Source: Phragmites australis
Lineage: Eukaryota > Streptophyta > Magnoliopsida > Poales > Poaceae
Assembly: GCF_958298935.1 (NCBI RefSeq)
Contig: NC_084936.1
Location: 6,579,501-6,643,500, forward strand
DNA length: 64,000 nucleotides
Direction: 5' to 3'
The notes beneath the pieces are model-generated. The model was not told where the DNA came from, ran no database searches, and saw nothing but the letters and a program-made list of their open reading frames with translations. The translations under genes and the position numbers were made by a program. This document shows positions 45,546 to 57,383 of this stretch, one piece after another. Numbering within the stretch: the first letter of the stretch is position 1; the number at the start of each line of letters is the position of its first letter.

Positions 45546-46735
45546 GTAGGATCTTGTAGAACAATATGACGTCGATTAGAGGGGAGTGAATGATTGCATA
45601 CTATTCTTTATAAATAAAAGTGACTACGCAGCCGAAAATATGAAAGTAATTCTAAAACTATTAGAATACTAAAAAGACTCAAAACTAATCACCTAACCCT
45701 AATCCAACCACCAATCTACGAGAATACCAACCAAAAGAAGGATCAGCATTACTGGAGTTTAAGCTACAGTCCCGAGTTCTCGAGATACAGTGATTACAGC
45801 ACTACTGACCCAAACAAAAAACACGAGAACTTCTCAAATTCAAATCCATTTCATGTGAAACATGACAAACATGATCTAGACCTTCCTTAGGTTCAATTTC
45901 TGCCAAAGAATATGGAAAACGACAGACAAAGTCAATGGAATTACGATGAACCCTAATCTCTAATCTGACTGAACCCAGACCGACCCACACTAAAACCCAT
46001 ATTACTCCAAATCTAGCCAATAAAATTTGATGACAATTTGCATGTAGAAACTAGACTTCAGTGCGAATCCATCCCAATAAATGGAATTCAAATCCCACAG
46101 CTAGATTAAAAATTGCAAACAATCTACCGTAGAAAACAATTTTGTACAAACTCACTGAATCAATCAACCGTAGAAAACAATTTGATATCAAATTTGCTAA
46201 GCTTTATTGATCAAATCATATCACAAGTGCCTCCCAAAAGCACCACACAAACCCTAGATCCAACGCACGTCATCTTCATATGTATTGTTCTCTAGCCTGA
46301 ACATCTGGTATGACCTTCTCAATCATTAGAACCTTAGTTTCTGCATTAACCTAGTTTTGAACCTCAGTTCCTCTGTGGACTTAGTTTCAATCCAATCATC
46401 GACCACATTCACCTATGTATGAGCACAAGTTCATAACTTAACTCAAAATCAGTCTACGTAACACCACTCACACGAGTGTATTGCATCAATATCAAAATTA
46501 TGACTACCCTACCATGAGTGTATCCAAACAACATGCTACCACGTGCACTTACAAAGCAACACATTACATATGTTGTTACACTAAATCACTTTGCTATGTC
46601 AATTTTATCACCAACCAAATTTTCATCTCTAATTTCTCCAACTCGCAAGCCATATGATTACTGTACGACGTCATTTTGTCGTATATTTGCACCGGCGTCT
46701 ATACATATACATGAAAAAGAAAGAAAGAAAAAGGA
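45546..46735 (+). mobile_element. SIRE/Maximus-like LTR fragment
   Basis: TGTAGGATCTTGTAGAAC followed by GTCGATTAGAGGGGAGTGAATG at 45546-45595 has the layout of the SIRE-like LTR start at 15059. Downstream are CAATGGAATTACGATGAACCC and a repeated CCGTAGAAAACAATTT (46127 and 46169). The far end and target duplication could not be found, so extent is approximate. Confidence 0.5.
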
Positions 46736-46739
46736 AAAG

Positions 46740-49700
46740 AAAAAATGCTAGGTGGGCCCATTTCTTTTAGGCTAGCCTGGGCTCTCTCCTCCCCCTTCTC
46801 TTCTGCCAGCCCAGCCCCTTTTCCCTTCTCTTCTCCCTGCCGTGTGGTCTAGCCCAGCTGACCAACCTCCTTCTCCCGCACTGAACTGGCCTGGTCCAGT
46901 CGCCCCCTCTCTTCCTTATCCCGTCACTCGAGCTGCCCTAGGGGGGCGGTCGGCTCCTGTTTCTCTTCCTTCTTGCACATGCCGCCTCCTGCGTCGCCTT
47001 GCCCATGGCCCGTGCTGGGTCACGCCGCCCCTTCCTGGGCCCAAGCTGCCTGGCCGAGCGTGCTCCTCTCCCCCTCTCCTCTGGCTGGTGGACCACCGCC
47101 GCCGCATCCTTTCCTCAACCAATTCATCCCCATGCTTATCTCTTCCCATACCTATCTCTTCCCCAAAACCCAAGCGCCTTCGATCCGATTCCTCCGCGAG
47201 GGAAGACCCCTAGCCGCCACTATAAGAGGCTGGGAGGGGGTGCACGCGGAGGAGGAGGCAACATAGAGAGGGAGGCCGGATCCGAGGTAGAGCTAGATAG
47301 AGAAAGAGAAGAGAGACATAGAGAGAGAGGGAGGGAGAGAGAGAGAGAGAGAGAGAGAGTCACTTCAATACATTGCATTGTTGTCGTTGTTCTTGCTTGC
47401 CAGAGCGCCATGGCCGCCATCTCTCTCGCTGGTGGGTCTCCACAGTAGCCGCCCCCTTCCCCTCCTTCTTTCAGCTATAGGAGCATCGATTAGTCTTTGT
47501 GTCGTGGCCATGCACAAGCAGGTGTCTACACTGGCCGGCCTTGCGCCACACCGTGTGAGCAGGGATTTACGTCGACCGGCCTTGCGCTGCGCCATGCGAG
47601 CAGGTGTTTACGCTAGCCGGCCTTGCGCCGCGTCGTGCGAGCAGGTGTTTACGCCGACTGGCCTTGCGCCGCGGCGTGGGAGCAGGTGGTTCTTTTGTCT
47701 ACAATGGTGATTCAGCCGTAATTGCGCCACGTCGTGCGAGCAGGTGTTTACACAGGCTGGCCTTGCACCGCGCCATGCGAGCATATGTTTACACCGGTCG
47801 GCCTTGCGCTGTGCCGTGCGAGTAGGTGTTTATGCTGGCTGGCCTTGCACCACATCGTGCTAGCAGATTGCGCCAGCCGGCCTTGCGCTGCACTGTGCAA
47901 GCAAGTGGTTCTTTTGTCTGTGATGGTGATACGGTCGGCCTTGTGTTGCGCCGTGCGAGCAGGTGTTTACACCGGCCGGCCTTTGCGCCACACTGTGCGA
48001 GCAAGTGGTTCTTTTGTCTATGATGGTGTCCGGCCGTCCCTCATGCCGTGTCCGTGGAGGTTATGCTGCATGCTTTGGCCAGTGGTTATTTGCTCTATTA
48101 TGATGATCCGGCCGGCCTTCGTTGCCACGACCATGTGATACATGTGCGTTCCGCCTGGTCTTCGTGCCATGGCTGTCAAGTTGGGTTCCGGTTGGCGCTC
48201 GCACCGTGGCCGTGGAGCGCGGGTCACTGCTGTGCGAGCCGCTGTTGGGTCTTTTTAGATTCATGTGTGTCTCTGGTCGTGTGTGCCCCGTGCTGCATGA
48301 GCGCGTTGAGTTTTTCTTTGGCCCGTCTAGCTTCATGTTGTGGCTGTTGAATTTGATTTTGTCTCTGGCCGTGCGTGCCTCCGTGCTGCCGCGCATGTGT
48401 GCCTCGCGAGTTTTTGGCTGTGTCATTGAGTTGGCATCCATACGTGTGCTCCGGCTGGCCTAGTGAAGATGTATTCCGCCATGTTGAGATGTTTGTCCAG
48501 GTCTGTGGTTGCTACCGTCAGGATACTTGCGGGCGTGTGTTTGTGCTGGTGTTCTGATGATCTTTGCTGCACTCTGGTTAGTGTATGCTGGCTGTGCTGT
48601 TGAGATGTCCATGCTAGGCATTAACGCGTTGGCGTGTTTGGGACATCAAGCCAGTGCTTTGGCATTTCCTTCTTCGTCAACGGATTCTGGGCACTATTGT
48701 TGTATCTAGTTGCCTATTCTCAGGTTGCTGATGGTGTTAACCCTTTGCTGTCCAGTTATTAATCATCTGTTACTGCCTTAAAGGAAATTGTTGTCTGTTA
48801 CCTGCGGCTGTCCCATTATGATAGCTCGGTTTAGTTGGCTATTCCTTTAGTAATGAAGGGGCTTGAACTATGGTTGCTGGCGGTTTGATGAGGGACTTGG
48901 TGGCTGTGGGATTGGCCTCCTGTTATCGTCAGTCTTGTTGAACTATTACTAGTAATGCTCATTTCTCTGATTATTGATGGTAGTAAAGTTGAGGCTGTGG
49001 CTCTTGCTTTCTCTAAGGGGTTGATGGTTATAGCACGGATAAGCTTCTTTCTGTGAAGCTGGTTATAGCCTTGTTGGTTTGACTTGCGGTTGCCTATTTC
49101 CTTTGAGTTAACCAATGATGATAGTGAGGCTAAAGGGGGAATGTTGCCTATGTTTCCGAGACCTATGATGCTAGGGCTGAGGTCGAGGGAGGGTTTAGTG
49201 TGGCTAAGCCAATCGCTAGGCTCTCGGATAATACCATTTGTAGCTATACGAGACGTCATGCCCCTAACCTTTCTCTCTCGTCTTATATATGTCACCTGAG
49301 GCCAAGGCCGATGATGAGGGAATGTACAGATTCTGAGGCTATTCAGTCGATGATGGCTTGAGATATATAAACAGTACATAAAGTTCACGCTATATTGTTT
49401 GTCCTGCCTTTTCCTTTTATTTATTGTCTAATGTTCACTCTGTTCTATCTTTGATGTGTGTGTCTACAGCCTTGTAGACTCGAAGATGATCTGACGACGA
49501 TCAGTAGCAACTTAATCGAAGGTTGTCTGGGGAGCCGGATGTAATTAACCGGATGTCTTGCGAGACCACGGGAACTAGAATCAGCAATTGCCAGAAGAAA
49601 AATAGTCGGTAGCGTGTGTGTATGTGTGTATGTGTGAGACATTATATCTATGATACTGTACTTTATGATTTCAATAATGAATGAATAAAGTTACGTGTTT

Positions 49701-49745
49701 CAATTACATTTTGTCTCCTGTTCTTTCGTCTCGTGTCAGTATCAA
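46740..49745 (+). other. LTR-like transcription unit of unknown family
   Basis: The layout resembles long LTR sequences: a GC-rich stretch, a TATA-like CACTATAAGAGGC (near 47219), an AG-rich leader (about 47320-47359), a GC-rich minisatellite (47521-48027), then AT-richer DNA ending in AATGAATGAATAAAG (about 49678-49690), a polyadenylation-like site. Open frames across it are short and shift with the minisatellite, so I call no protein. A host non-coding transcript is possible. Boundaries are not supported by a target duplication. Confidence 0.4.
47521..48027. repeat. 41-bp GC-rich minisatellite with 58-bp variant units
   Basis: Successive units share GGTGTTTACnCCG, GCCGGCCTTGCGCC and GTGCGAGCA. 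Unit lengths read in order: 41, 41, 41, 41, 58, 41, 41, 41, 38, 58, 42, then the start of another 58-type unit. The 58-bp units contain an extra GTGGTTCTTTTGTCT..GATGGTG segment and recur at a roughly regular interval, a higher-order pattern. Because 41 is not a multiple of 3, all three frames stay open in turn, producing spurious repeated peptides. Confidence 0.9.
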
Positions 49746-52603
49746 CATCAGATGAATGAGATCTTCTTTCAACGAGGTAGGGTGGGGCTGGTTAGAGCTT
49801 TGTGGTACCTTATACATTGGTATACTGGCACGCCCACGATACATATATAGTTATACCATACTACAGTTTGAATACATAAAATGGCATGTTTCAAATGAGC
49901 GAAACAATTATGTGAGTAATCATCTTGACTAGCAAACCCTAAGGCTTGTTGATTCAAAATCGTTGTCGAGGAATGCCGTCGGCTTATCCTGCTTCACATA
50001 GATGTCGGGTCTAAAAGTCATCGTAAAACTCATTATCGGAGTAGCCCATTGCCAGAGATTTGATATGCTTCATTGATGAACACCGATTTGATCGTGTCCC
50101 CATGGAAGATGCTAGTTGTCGACAATTAGTAAAGTGGATTATGTGAATACTTGTATAAAGTAAGTATACATACTGATCTCAATGTACGTATCAAAGAGAA
50201 ACACAAATTTTTATACAGGTTCGGGTCTCCCTTAGGATAATAGTCCTATATCTTGTTTCACCTTAACTAATCTCAGGAAAAGCTCATTACATGTGGTTTG
50301 TGTAGATCTAACCCTAAGATTAGCAGTGAGTTCTCTTATGTTCTAAGTTCTAAAGCCCTCGATAGATGTATTTGTCGTAGTATGACTCTGTCATGGATTT
50401 CAATGGATGTATCTAGTCCTACCCGACTAGGTTTGTTCTGTATTGTTTATCCGACTTCTTACTAAAAATTCAATGTGGCTTGAGATATTTGGCTTTTGGA
50501 TTCTGGGATAATTTCAGGTGTAGTTTGGCTTACCCTCCGGACCTCTCGGGTCTCTTTTTCTCTTGGTGTATCCTCTTCCACTCTTTATAAAATTGGGGTA
50601 GAGTAGTCAGATCACACTCGAAAATTCCGAGCATAGCCTTCTCATATTGTGCTTCTTCTGGTTATCTGGAAGATTCTTTCCTAATCTTAGAGTAATTTCT
50701 GTATAGAATACGATGAATTGCCTTGGAATATCAACACACAGCTTATTTATCCTATGACGGTTATAAAATCTACCATATCAGGTTAAAGACACGTGTACGA
50801 TATATACTTATTACAAGAATATATTGTATTTATAGTAGATATATAATTATTAATTACATATTTCTCATCACACTTGATTAAAAAATGACTTGCTACAGAC
50901 TTTTAGGAACGATAGAAGAGTAGTATTGTCCTGTATAGGCTCAAGCATCAAACAGAAACCGAAACCGTGCATGTTTTCTTCTACCGTTGAGCTGCTGCCC
51001 TTTTTTATTAATATAGCTGCGTATGGTTTGAACCATTTCTAGAATCCAATGGTCAGTTAGTGCTCCGTTTGGCTTTGCGATGGAATTTTTTTTAGATATT
51101 TTCCACGTTTAGCAGCATGTTTTTTCTTTCGAAACCAGATTGCAAAAAAAGATGAGTGCTCCAAAAAATTGTTACATCTTTCATAAGAACAAGACTATTT
51201 CCCTTTCACAATTTCTTTCATCGGCGAAAATACCAAAATTTGCAAAATTTTAGCCATTTTTTCTCCTCTGCTCCGTATGTCCTGCATATCAGCGAAAGAA
51301 AAATTTAAAATAAAATACTTCGTTCTGCTTCGAAATTCTCGAAATTCATAAAATTTTGATAAAATTTTAATCCCTGATGACACCTCTCAACAGCTGGCAG
51401 CGGTACCTACCACCCAAAGCACGGGCCCACATGTCGTGGACCCATCGCTCCATGACCCTGCTGGCTACCGGGTGCAAATTGGGCAAATCAGAATCGCTGA
51501 TCCCATCACATGAAGTGCTACGCGGGAAAGCAAAAAGGGAAAGCCAAAAAAAAAAAGCGAAAAGGGAGTGGGAGCGCGACCGGTCGAGGAGAATATGGCG
51601 GGAGCCGATTTTTATCACCGCTCCCGCGCGGCGCGCGCGCGCGAGCGGGCGGGCTCGGATATTACTTTTTTTTTTCTCGTCCTTCGCGGAGGAAAAGACT
51701 TTTTCCACGTCAGGTCGTGTTTACACGCATTGCACCCGCTTGCCTCCCCGGCCAGGCACGTCCCGGGCCCGCGGAGGTGCCTTGGGGTGGGTAGGTTTTC
51801 TGGTCGCTTTTGCGTGCCCGCTCCCGCGTTTCCTGCCGTGCCCCAGCTGGCGTCGCGCTGGGCCCCTAGTCCGTCTCTCTTCGACTCCTTTTTAAGTTCT
51901 AATTCGCGCGAGATCGCAGCGGGAGTGGGGGACGCCGGGATCATCAAGTTGAGTTTTGCAGTTAGGCCCTCGATGGAAGTGACAATTTACATGTGTATGG
52001 ATTTGGAAGGTATAATCTTTTTTAAGACAAAATTAGTTGAATATTATCATAAAAATATTCATATTAGAAAATACCATCAGCTGTGAGGATGATATATGGA
52101 ACTAGGGTCTATATATCATTCTCACACAGATGATATTTTTTAACTTTTATGATTTTACAATGTTACCTAGTAAATTATCCTTTTTTTTAAAACCCCAGTA
52201 TAAAACGCAGATATATCCACACACACGAACTCATATAAAGCATATTGAAGATTAGATATACGAAACTTAGAGATTAATAAAGTCACTATAGTTACCTCGT
52301 TATTGACAGGTACGTTGTCTAACAACAAAAAAAAATTTCATCTTAATAAGACACATAAGGAGTAAATTTGAGATTTGATTTCTGATAGGTAGAAAAGTAC
52401 ATCCATCTTGGAACGTATAGTCTGTTTTAGCACATTACAAACAACTTACCTTTGTGCTCCATCACATTTGTATACTCACACATTTCATGTTTTTTTTGTC
52501 ATTGGAAAGCCTAATGCGTTCTCTCTACTTACTCTCTATCTCTGTAACAGATATTATGCTCCAAAATTCCTATGTTATTTTCCAATGAAGCAGGCAAACA
52601 TCA
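49746..52603. other. Spacer with retrotransposon-like remnants
   Basis: At 50210-50260, TTTTTATACAGGTTCGGGTCTCCC resembles a phrase common in grass LTR elements. 51380-51950 is GC-rich with a CGCGCGGCGCGCGCGCGCG run near 51630; its open frames on both strands look compositional. No gene is supported. 52300-52608 is AT-rich. Confidence 0.35.
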
Positions 52604-52608
52604 CCTAT

Positions 52609-55600
52609 TGTAACACCCTAATTTTTTCCACCTTTAGAAATTTCTTAAAATTTGCTAAAATTTAAAATGAGTTTAAATAATTTAAAAGAGTAAAATCCTA
52701 TTTTATATGAAAGAATATGTATTTGACATAGGATATAATTGATTATTTTGCATTCATGCTGAATTAGGCAAATAGGATTTTTATTTGGGTTTTGATGGAA
52801 TTTATTTGAAGAGATTTTTCTTTGATTTCGAATTTGAATTTAGAAAGAAAAGAAAAAGGAAAAATCTTCTCGGGTTGTTTTTTTTTCCCCGACCCAGTTT
52901 TTCTTCGGCCTCAGCCCAACAGCCGGCTTCGGTCTTCTCTCCCGCTTGGGTCGTGCCCTGCCTCGGCCCACTCCCACGCGCCAGCCGAAGACGCCCGCGC
53001 CGAGCCGCCTTCACCTGAGCCGCCGACATGTGGGCCCCGCATGTCAGGCCTTTCTTCTTCCTTCGGTCGGACTCCGACTCGGACACGAACACGTGCCGGC
53101 CGCCACCTCCCGTTCAAATCCGAGCCATCCCGAACCCTAGAGCTTCTAGAAAATTGCCAAATCAAAGCCCTAGACCTACTCTATCTCTAACCGGCCTTAT
53201 CCATAAAAATTGCGCGTTTAAACGAGGAAACCGAGCTCGGATTTGGCCCCACCGTCGCCGAACCCTACTCGGACTTGCCCGGCCAACCCGAGCCTCCCCG
53301 CCTATATATGTGCACCCCTACGCCTCCCCCGAAGCACCACACAACTTTTCCCCAGCTCATCGACGAGTTCTCCAAGCCGTAGCACCCTCCCCGCAAAGCT
53401 TCGACCGCCCGAAGTCGCCGTCGTCGTCGCCAAGCTTCTCCGGTGCCGCGCCGCTTTCGGTAAGCCTCAAAACGGGTTCGCCGTCACCTCCCAGTCGTCT
53501 TTCGCCGCTCGTCATCGTGCTCCGAGGCCAGCGACGAGGTCAGCACCTGCCTCCAGCGAAAGTGCCGCCGCTAACCCTCGGTCGCCGCCGTCCCGCTCCT
53601 CTCCGGTCGCCCGATTCCCCCCTCAGTCGTCGGATCCGAAACCCACGGTCGAGATTAGATCGCATCTATACCCCTTCGTTGGCCAGTAGCAGTTCGCCAC
53701 GTGTCACCTTTAAACCAGTCAGCATCCCATGCCTCGTCACCCTTCCACGTGTGCGACACCTCAGATGCTCAGCCCATGTGTCATGCCTAGTCAGATCCAG
53801 TCAGCTGCCACGCAATAAAAGGTGTTTTCCAGTAGAGAAATAGTTACAGATAATTCCTGAAAATTGGTAATTTTGCAAATTATCCCCTAGACTTTTCTGA
53901 AATATCAAAAAGAGCCCTATCTTTTTACAGTTAAGTCTCTATACTTTTCATAATTATATTTAGGTCCCTCTATTTTTAAAAAAGTCCCTAAACTTTCTGT
54001 TTAATTCAAAATAAGCCCTTTTCTTTTCCAGATTTAACCCTAAATTTGTTTTAGCCCTAACTTTTTCATCGTCGCTTCGATTTAAGCAATTCTTGCGCCG
54101 ATAGATTCATTTTTCAGTGCTCTTTCTTTCTAATCAGTTTTTATATCGTTGTTCTTTTATTTTGTGCTCTGTTCTTAGTGTATCTTGTTTGTTTGTTTGC
54201 CGATTATTGTGCGATTAGCCAACAACGTCCCGGATCAATTTGAGGAACATCAAGACCAGGAGCAAGAATACACTGAGCAGCAGCAAGGAGAAGGCAAGTG
54301 TCCTTAATCATATTGAACCTATATTTTTAAATGCTTTATTTTACAAAATTGCATGCAATATCTGCCAATATGATGGGTAGTCACCTATGTTAGGGTTTTC
54401 CCTAGATTTTCCCTTATCATCCCTTGGAACCTAGATGGTTTATGGTTAGGTGTCTTTTATGGGTAGATTGCTTAGCCATGCTTTTGGGATGTTAAAAAGT
54501 GTCATAATCTTGACTAATGAACATATACAATAATGATGGTTAATATGTTAATGGTCTAGCAACATGGAACCTTAGGCCTTGAGCAAAGTGGTATTGATGG
54601 TTGTCATGGCTATGATGTTGGATTGGTGTTTGCTCAAGTAACCTAAGTAAGGATCGGTTCGTGGAGCGACAACCCAAGAAGTAACGTACCAACCACGAGG
54701 CTGATATGGGTAAGACGTGACATACTGATTAGAGTCTGTCCAGTGTGTGTTGGGTCAGCACAAAAGGGGGCTTCTGGGTAGGAGCTTTGCTTGCGTAAAT
54801 CCTGGTGGTGAAACCTAGTGGGCAGACACATACTGGATTAGTCTCTGGTTAGTGAAAAGTGTCATACAGTGATTCTTGGCGGCACACCACTGGCGTGTGT
54901 TAAGTGTCTTGCAAACATGGCAACATGGAATTTACTGACTCGTGGGGAAAGCTGGACAACCTCTGCAGAGTGTAAAACTGTTATAACAGCCATGCTCATG
55001 GATATGAGAGATTTGGATCCTCACATGATTAGAGGGTGGATGGTTATGGGTCTGGTACAGGGAGTACTAGATGGTGTGATTTTGGTTATAGTACAGGGAG
55101 TACTAGACGGTTATGGTATGCAGGGTGGGGAACCTTGTATGCTAGATGTTGGATTGTTTAGGTTACATTCATTTAATACTTGATTAATGCTTTTGAGTCC
55201 AAATGTGTTTTCATTACTCGTATTTATGTAATTATACCATGTGTTAGCCTATTCTTAATATAAGCCTGCATGCCATTATTTTCCCACATTTACTGAGTAC
55301 TCTATGTGCCCACCCTTGTTTTCTCCTAAAAAACATATGCTGCTCAGTGGAAGACTTTGAGGATTTTCAAGACGACGACCTGGAGTTCTAAGGAGCGTGT
55401 CTTCCAGTTGGTGCCTGTGGAGTGTTGGTCGCCAATGTTTTCGTCCCGCTGCCGTCGTTTAGATGCTGTCGTTTAGGTTAATTTTGAGGTTGTTTAGGTG
55501 AAGTCTTTTATTTGTAAGAAATGAACGTTTATTTAATTAAAGTATTACTTTTGCTACTTCACCTATGACGTCTTTATGTGTGTTAAACTTCCTGAATACA

Positions 55601-55643
55601 CATAAGTCACACTTGGTTTTGTCCGTTAAAATCGGGTGTGACA
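52609..55643 (+). mobile_element. Solo LTR of a Tekay/RIRE3-like Ty3/gypsy element
   Basis: Starts TGTAACACCCTAATTTTT and ends AAAATCGGGTGTGACA, so the ends are inverted repeats of about 18 bp with a few mismatches. A perfect 5-bp duplication CCTAT flanks it (52604-52608 and 55644-55648). Length 3035 bp with no gag or pol. CCTATATATGTGCACCCC near 53301 is a TATA box, and TTTCG|GTAAGCC near 53460 looks like a splice donor, giving plus orientation. The GC-rich patch 52890-53660 carries long but unsupported open frames. Similar overall to the solo LTR at 8607. Confidence 0.86.
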
Positions 55644-55648
55644 CCTAT

Positions 55649-56065
55649 GACATTTATATTTCTGAAATCTTATAGGAATCCAGTAGTACAACCGTATGAG
55701 GCATTCAATTTCTTTGTTTTCCATATTCCTATATTTGTACTTCTTGTTCTAAAAACATCGTTAGTTCTAATAGGTTTTGCACGTTTGAAATGTGAAGAGT
55801 ATGAGTATTTTAAATGAATTTCAGATAAGGTAAGCAAACATCAGGTAGTTGTCTTATATTCACGTTGATTACTACTACATTGTTATATTTATTTACCTGA
55901 ACTTCATGGAAATAGTCCATCTGCTTTCTTTTTTCAGGTAAAATGAGCATTTATAACTCGAATATCATAATAAATGTTTCAAACCATTGTAACAAACTAG
56001 TGGATTGCATGTAACCATCCTTTCAAAATAAGATATAGGAAGATGTAGAATTTTTAATAATATTA
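55649..56065. other. AT-rich spacer
   Basis: Between the solo LTR and the Mutator-like element. Nothing recognisable. Confidence 0.4.
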
Positions 56066-56121
56066 TTTTACTGAAAATTCGCAAAAATAATAGCCAAATT
56101 AAAAAATTGCAAAAATAGGTA

Positions 56122-56370
56122 CCTCGGCATATGGAATACCGACAAGGGACCTATCGGTATTCCGTATGCTGAGAGCCTACGTGGAAGCGGATCCCGAGGG
56201 CCTGTCGGTATTGTGAAAGCTGATAGGTTGTGGTCCACCTAAAGGGTGATGCCATGTAGGCAGTTCGTGCAGGGTGATGTCATATCGGTATTCGAAATGC
56301 CGACAGGCGAGCCTGTCGGCACGCGGAATGCTGACACGCCTGTTGGTATCCTGAGTGTCGACATACCTTT
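56122..56370. repeat. Subterminal palindrome array of the Mutator-like element
   Basis: At least six degenerate copies of a self-complementary word of the form CTGTCGGTATTCCGnATGCCGACAG occur in 250 bp. Examples: ACCTCGGCATATGGAATACCG, CCTATCGGTATTCCGTATGC, CATATCGGTATTCGAAATGC and CCTGTCGGCACGCGGAATGC. They could form tandem hairpins or serve as transposase-binding sites. Confidence 0.8.
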
Positions 56371-57381
56371 ATATATTCCACGGCCGCCGATTCCTCCCCC
56401 ACGCGTGGCCGAGAGAGCGGGCGGCGACGAGCGATGACGATGAGCGGGCAGCGCGGGGCATCGTGCGGCGGGAGGCGACAGAGCGACGTGCAGCGGGCGA
56501 GACCGGCGGCAGCGAGCGGGCAGGCGGCTTCTGCCGTCGTGCAGCGGCGCCGGTAAGTATTTTTTCTTTTTTTAATTAGTTACAACTTTAGAGTAGTTAG
56601 AAAGTAGTCGTAGTTAGAAGAATTAGGAGTGTTAGAAAATTATAAAAAAATAGTACTAGTTAGAAAAATTGTATGTTATTTAAGAAAAATAGTAGGAAAA
56701 TAGTTTGAAATTAGGAATATTTACGAAAATAGTAGGAAAATAGTTAGAGACGGTTAGAGAAATGTCCAGTATAGTACATAATTTGGAAAAATAGTTTGAA
56801 AAATTAGGAATACTTACAAAAATAGTTAGAGACTATTAAAGAAATGTCTAGTATAGTACATAATTTAGAAAAATAAGGATATGAAATTTAGAGTAGAGTA
56901 GAGTAGATATGGTTTGGAATTAGCTATAGCTAGAAAATATAGTATAGTTAGTTAGGAAATGTGGAATTGTTGAAAATTTAAAATTTTGGTAATGTAGAAT
57001 TAAAATAGGTTATTTAATAGCATTCTGAAAATTGGATATTGTTAGATGTATATAATTTTCGTCGATGAAGGAATTGTACATTTGAATTGTTGTGGATTTT
57101 CACTAGTTATACAATATAGGCTAGTTTGAAATTGAATTGTTATGAATATATAGTACAAATATTTAATAGCTGTAGGATATTTAGAATATAAATGCAATAA
57201 TTAATTTTGACAGCAATACATTTAGAATGGTACGGTGCGAACAGAAAGAGTAAATTAGCGGTGATATTTGATAGTTATGTAGAATACAAGTGATGAGGTT
57301 GAATAGATTTTGTGGTCATAGCTATTGTATATTGGTTACAATTATTTAACATGACTTAGTATAGTATAGTTGTTGAATCAG
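56368..57381 (+). promoter_or_regulatory. TATA box, 5'UTR exon and first intron of the MUDR relic
   Basis: TTTATATATT (from about 56368) is a TATA box. A GC-rich first exon ends at GCGCCG|GTAAGTATT (donor at 56553), and TTGAATCAG|GT at 57381 is the acceptor just before the ATG at 57384. The intron is AT-rich, with repeated AAAATAGTTAGA and AAAATAGTAGGAAAATAGTT words. Confidence 0.6.
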
Positions 57382-57383
57382 GT

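Noticed and set aside
45219..45569. 116-codon frame with several Cys residues
   Set aside because: No recognisable domain; it runs into the SIRE-like LTR start at 45546 and lacks gene signals.
46842..47448. Open frames of 97-149 codons near 47 kb
   Set aside because: Low-complexity Pro/Ser/Arg-rich translations of GC-rich and AG-repeat DNA in several frames; no motif, and a similar layout to LTR leaders.
51377..52086. Two 172-codon plus-strand frames with a 110-113-codon minus frame
   Set aside because: Overlapping frames in all directions over a GC-rich patch; no domain, no matching splice or promoter pattern.
52785..53843. Long overlapping open frames (up to 271 codons) on both strands
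   Set aside because: They lie in the GC-rich part of a solo LTR with a target duplication, overlap in several frames and show no domain. Open because of composition.
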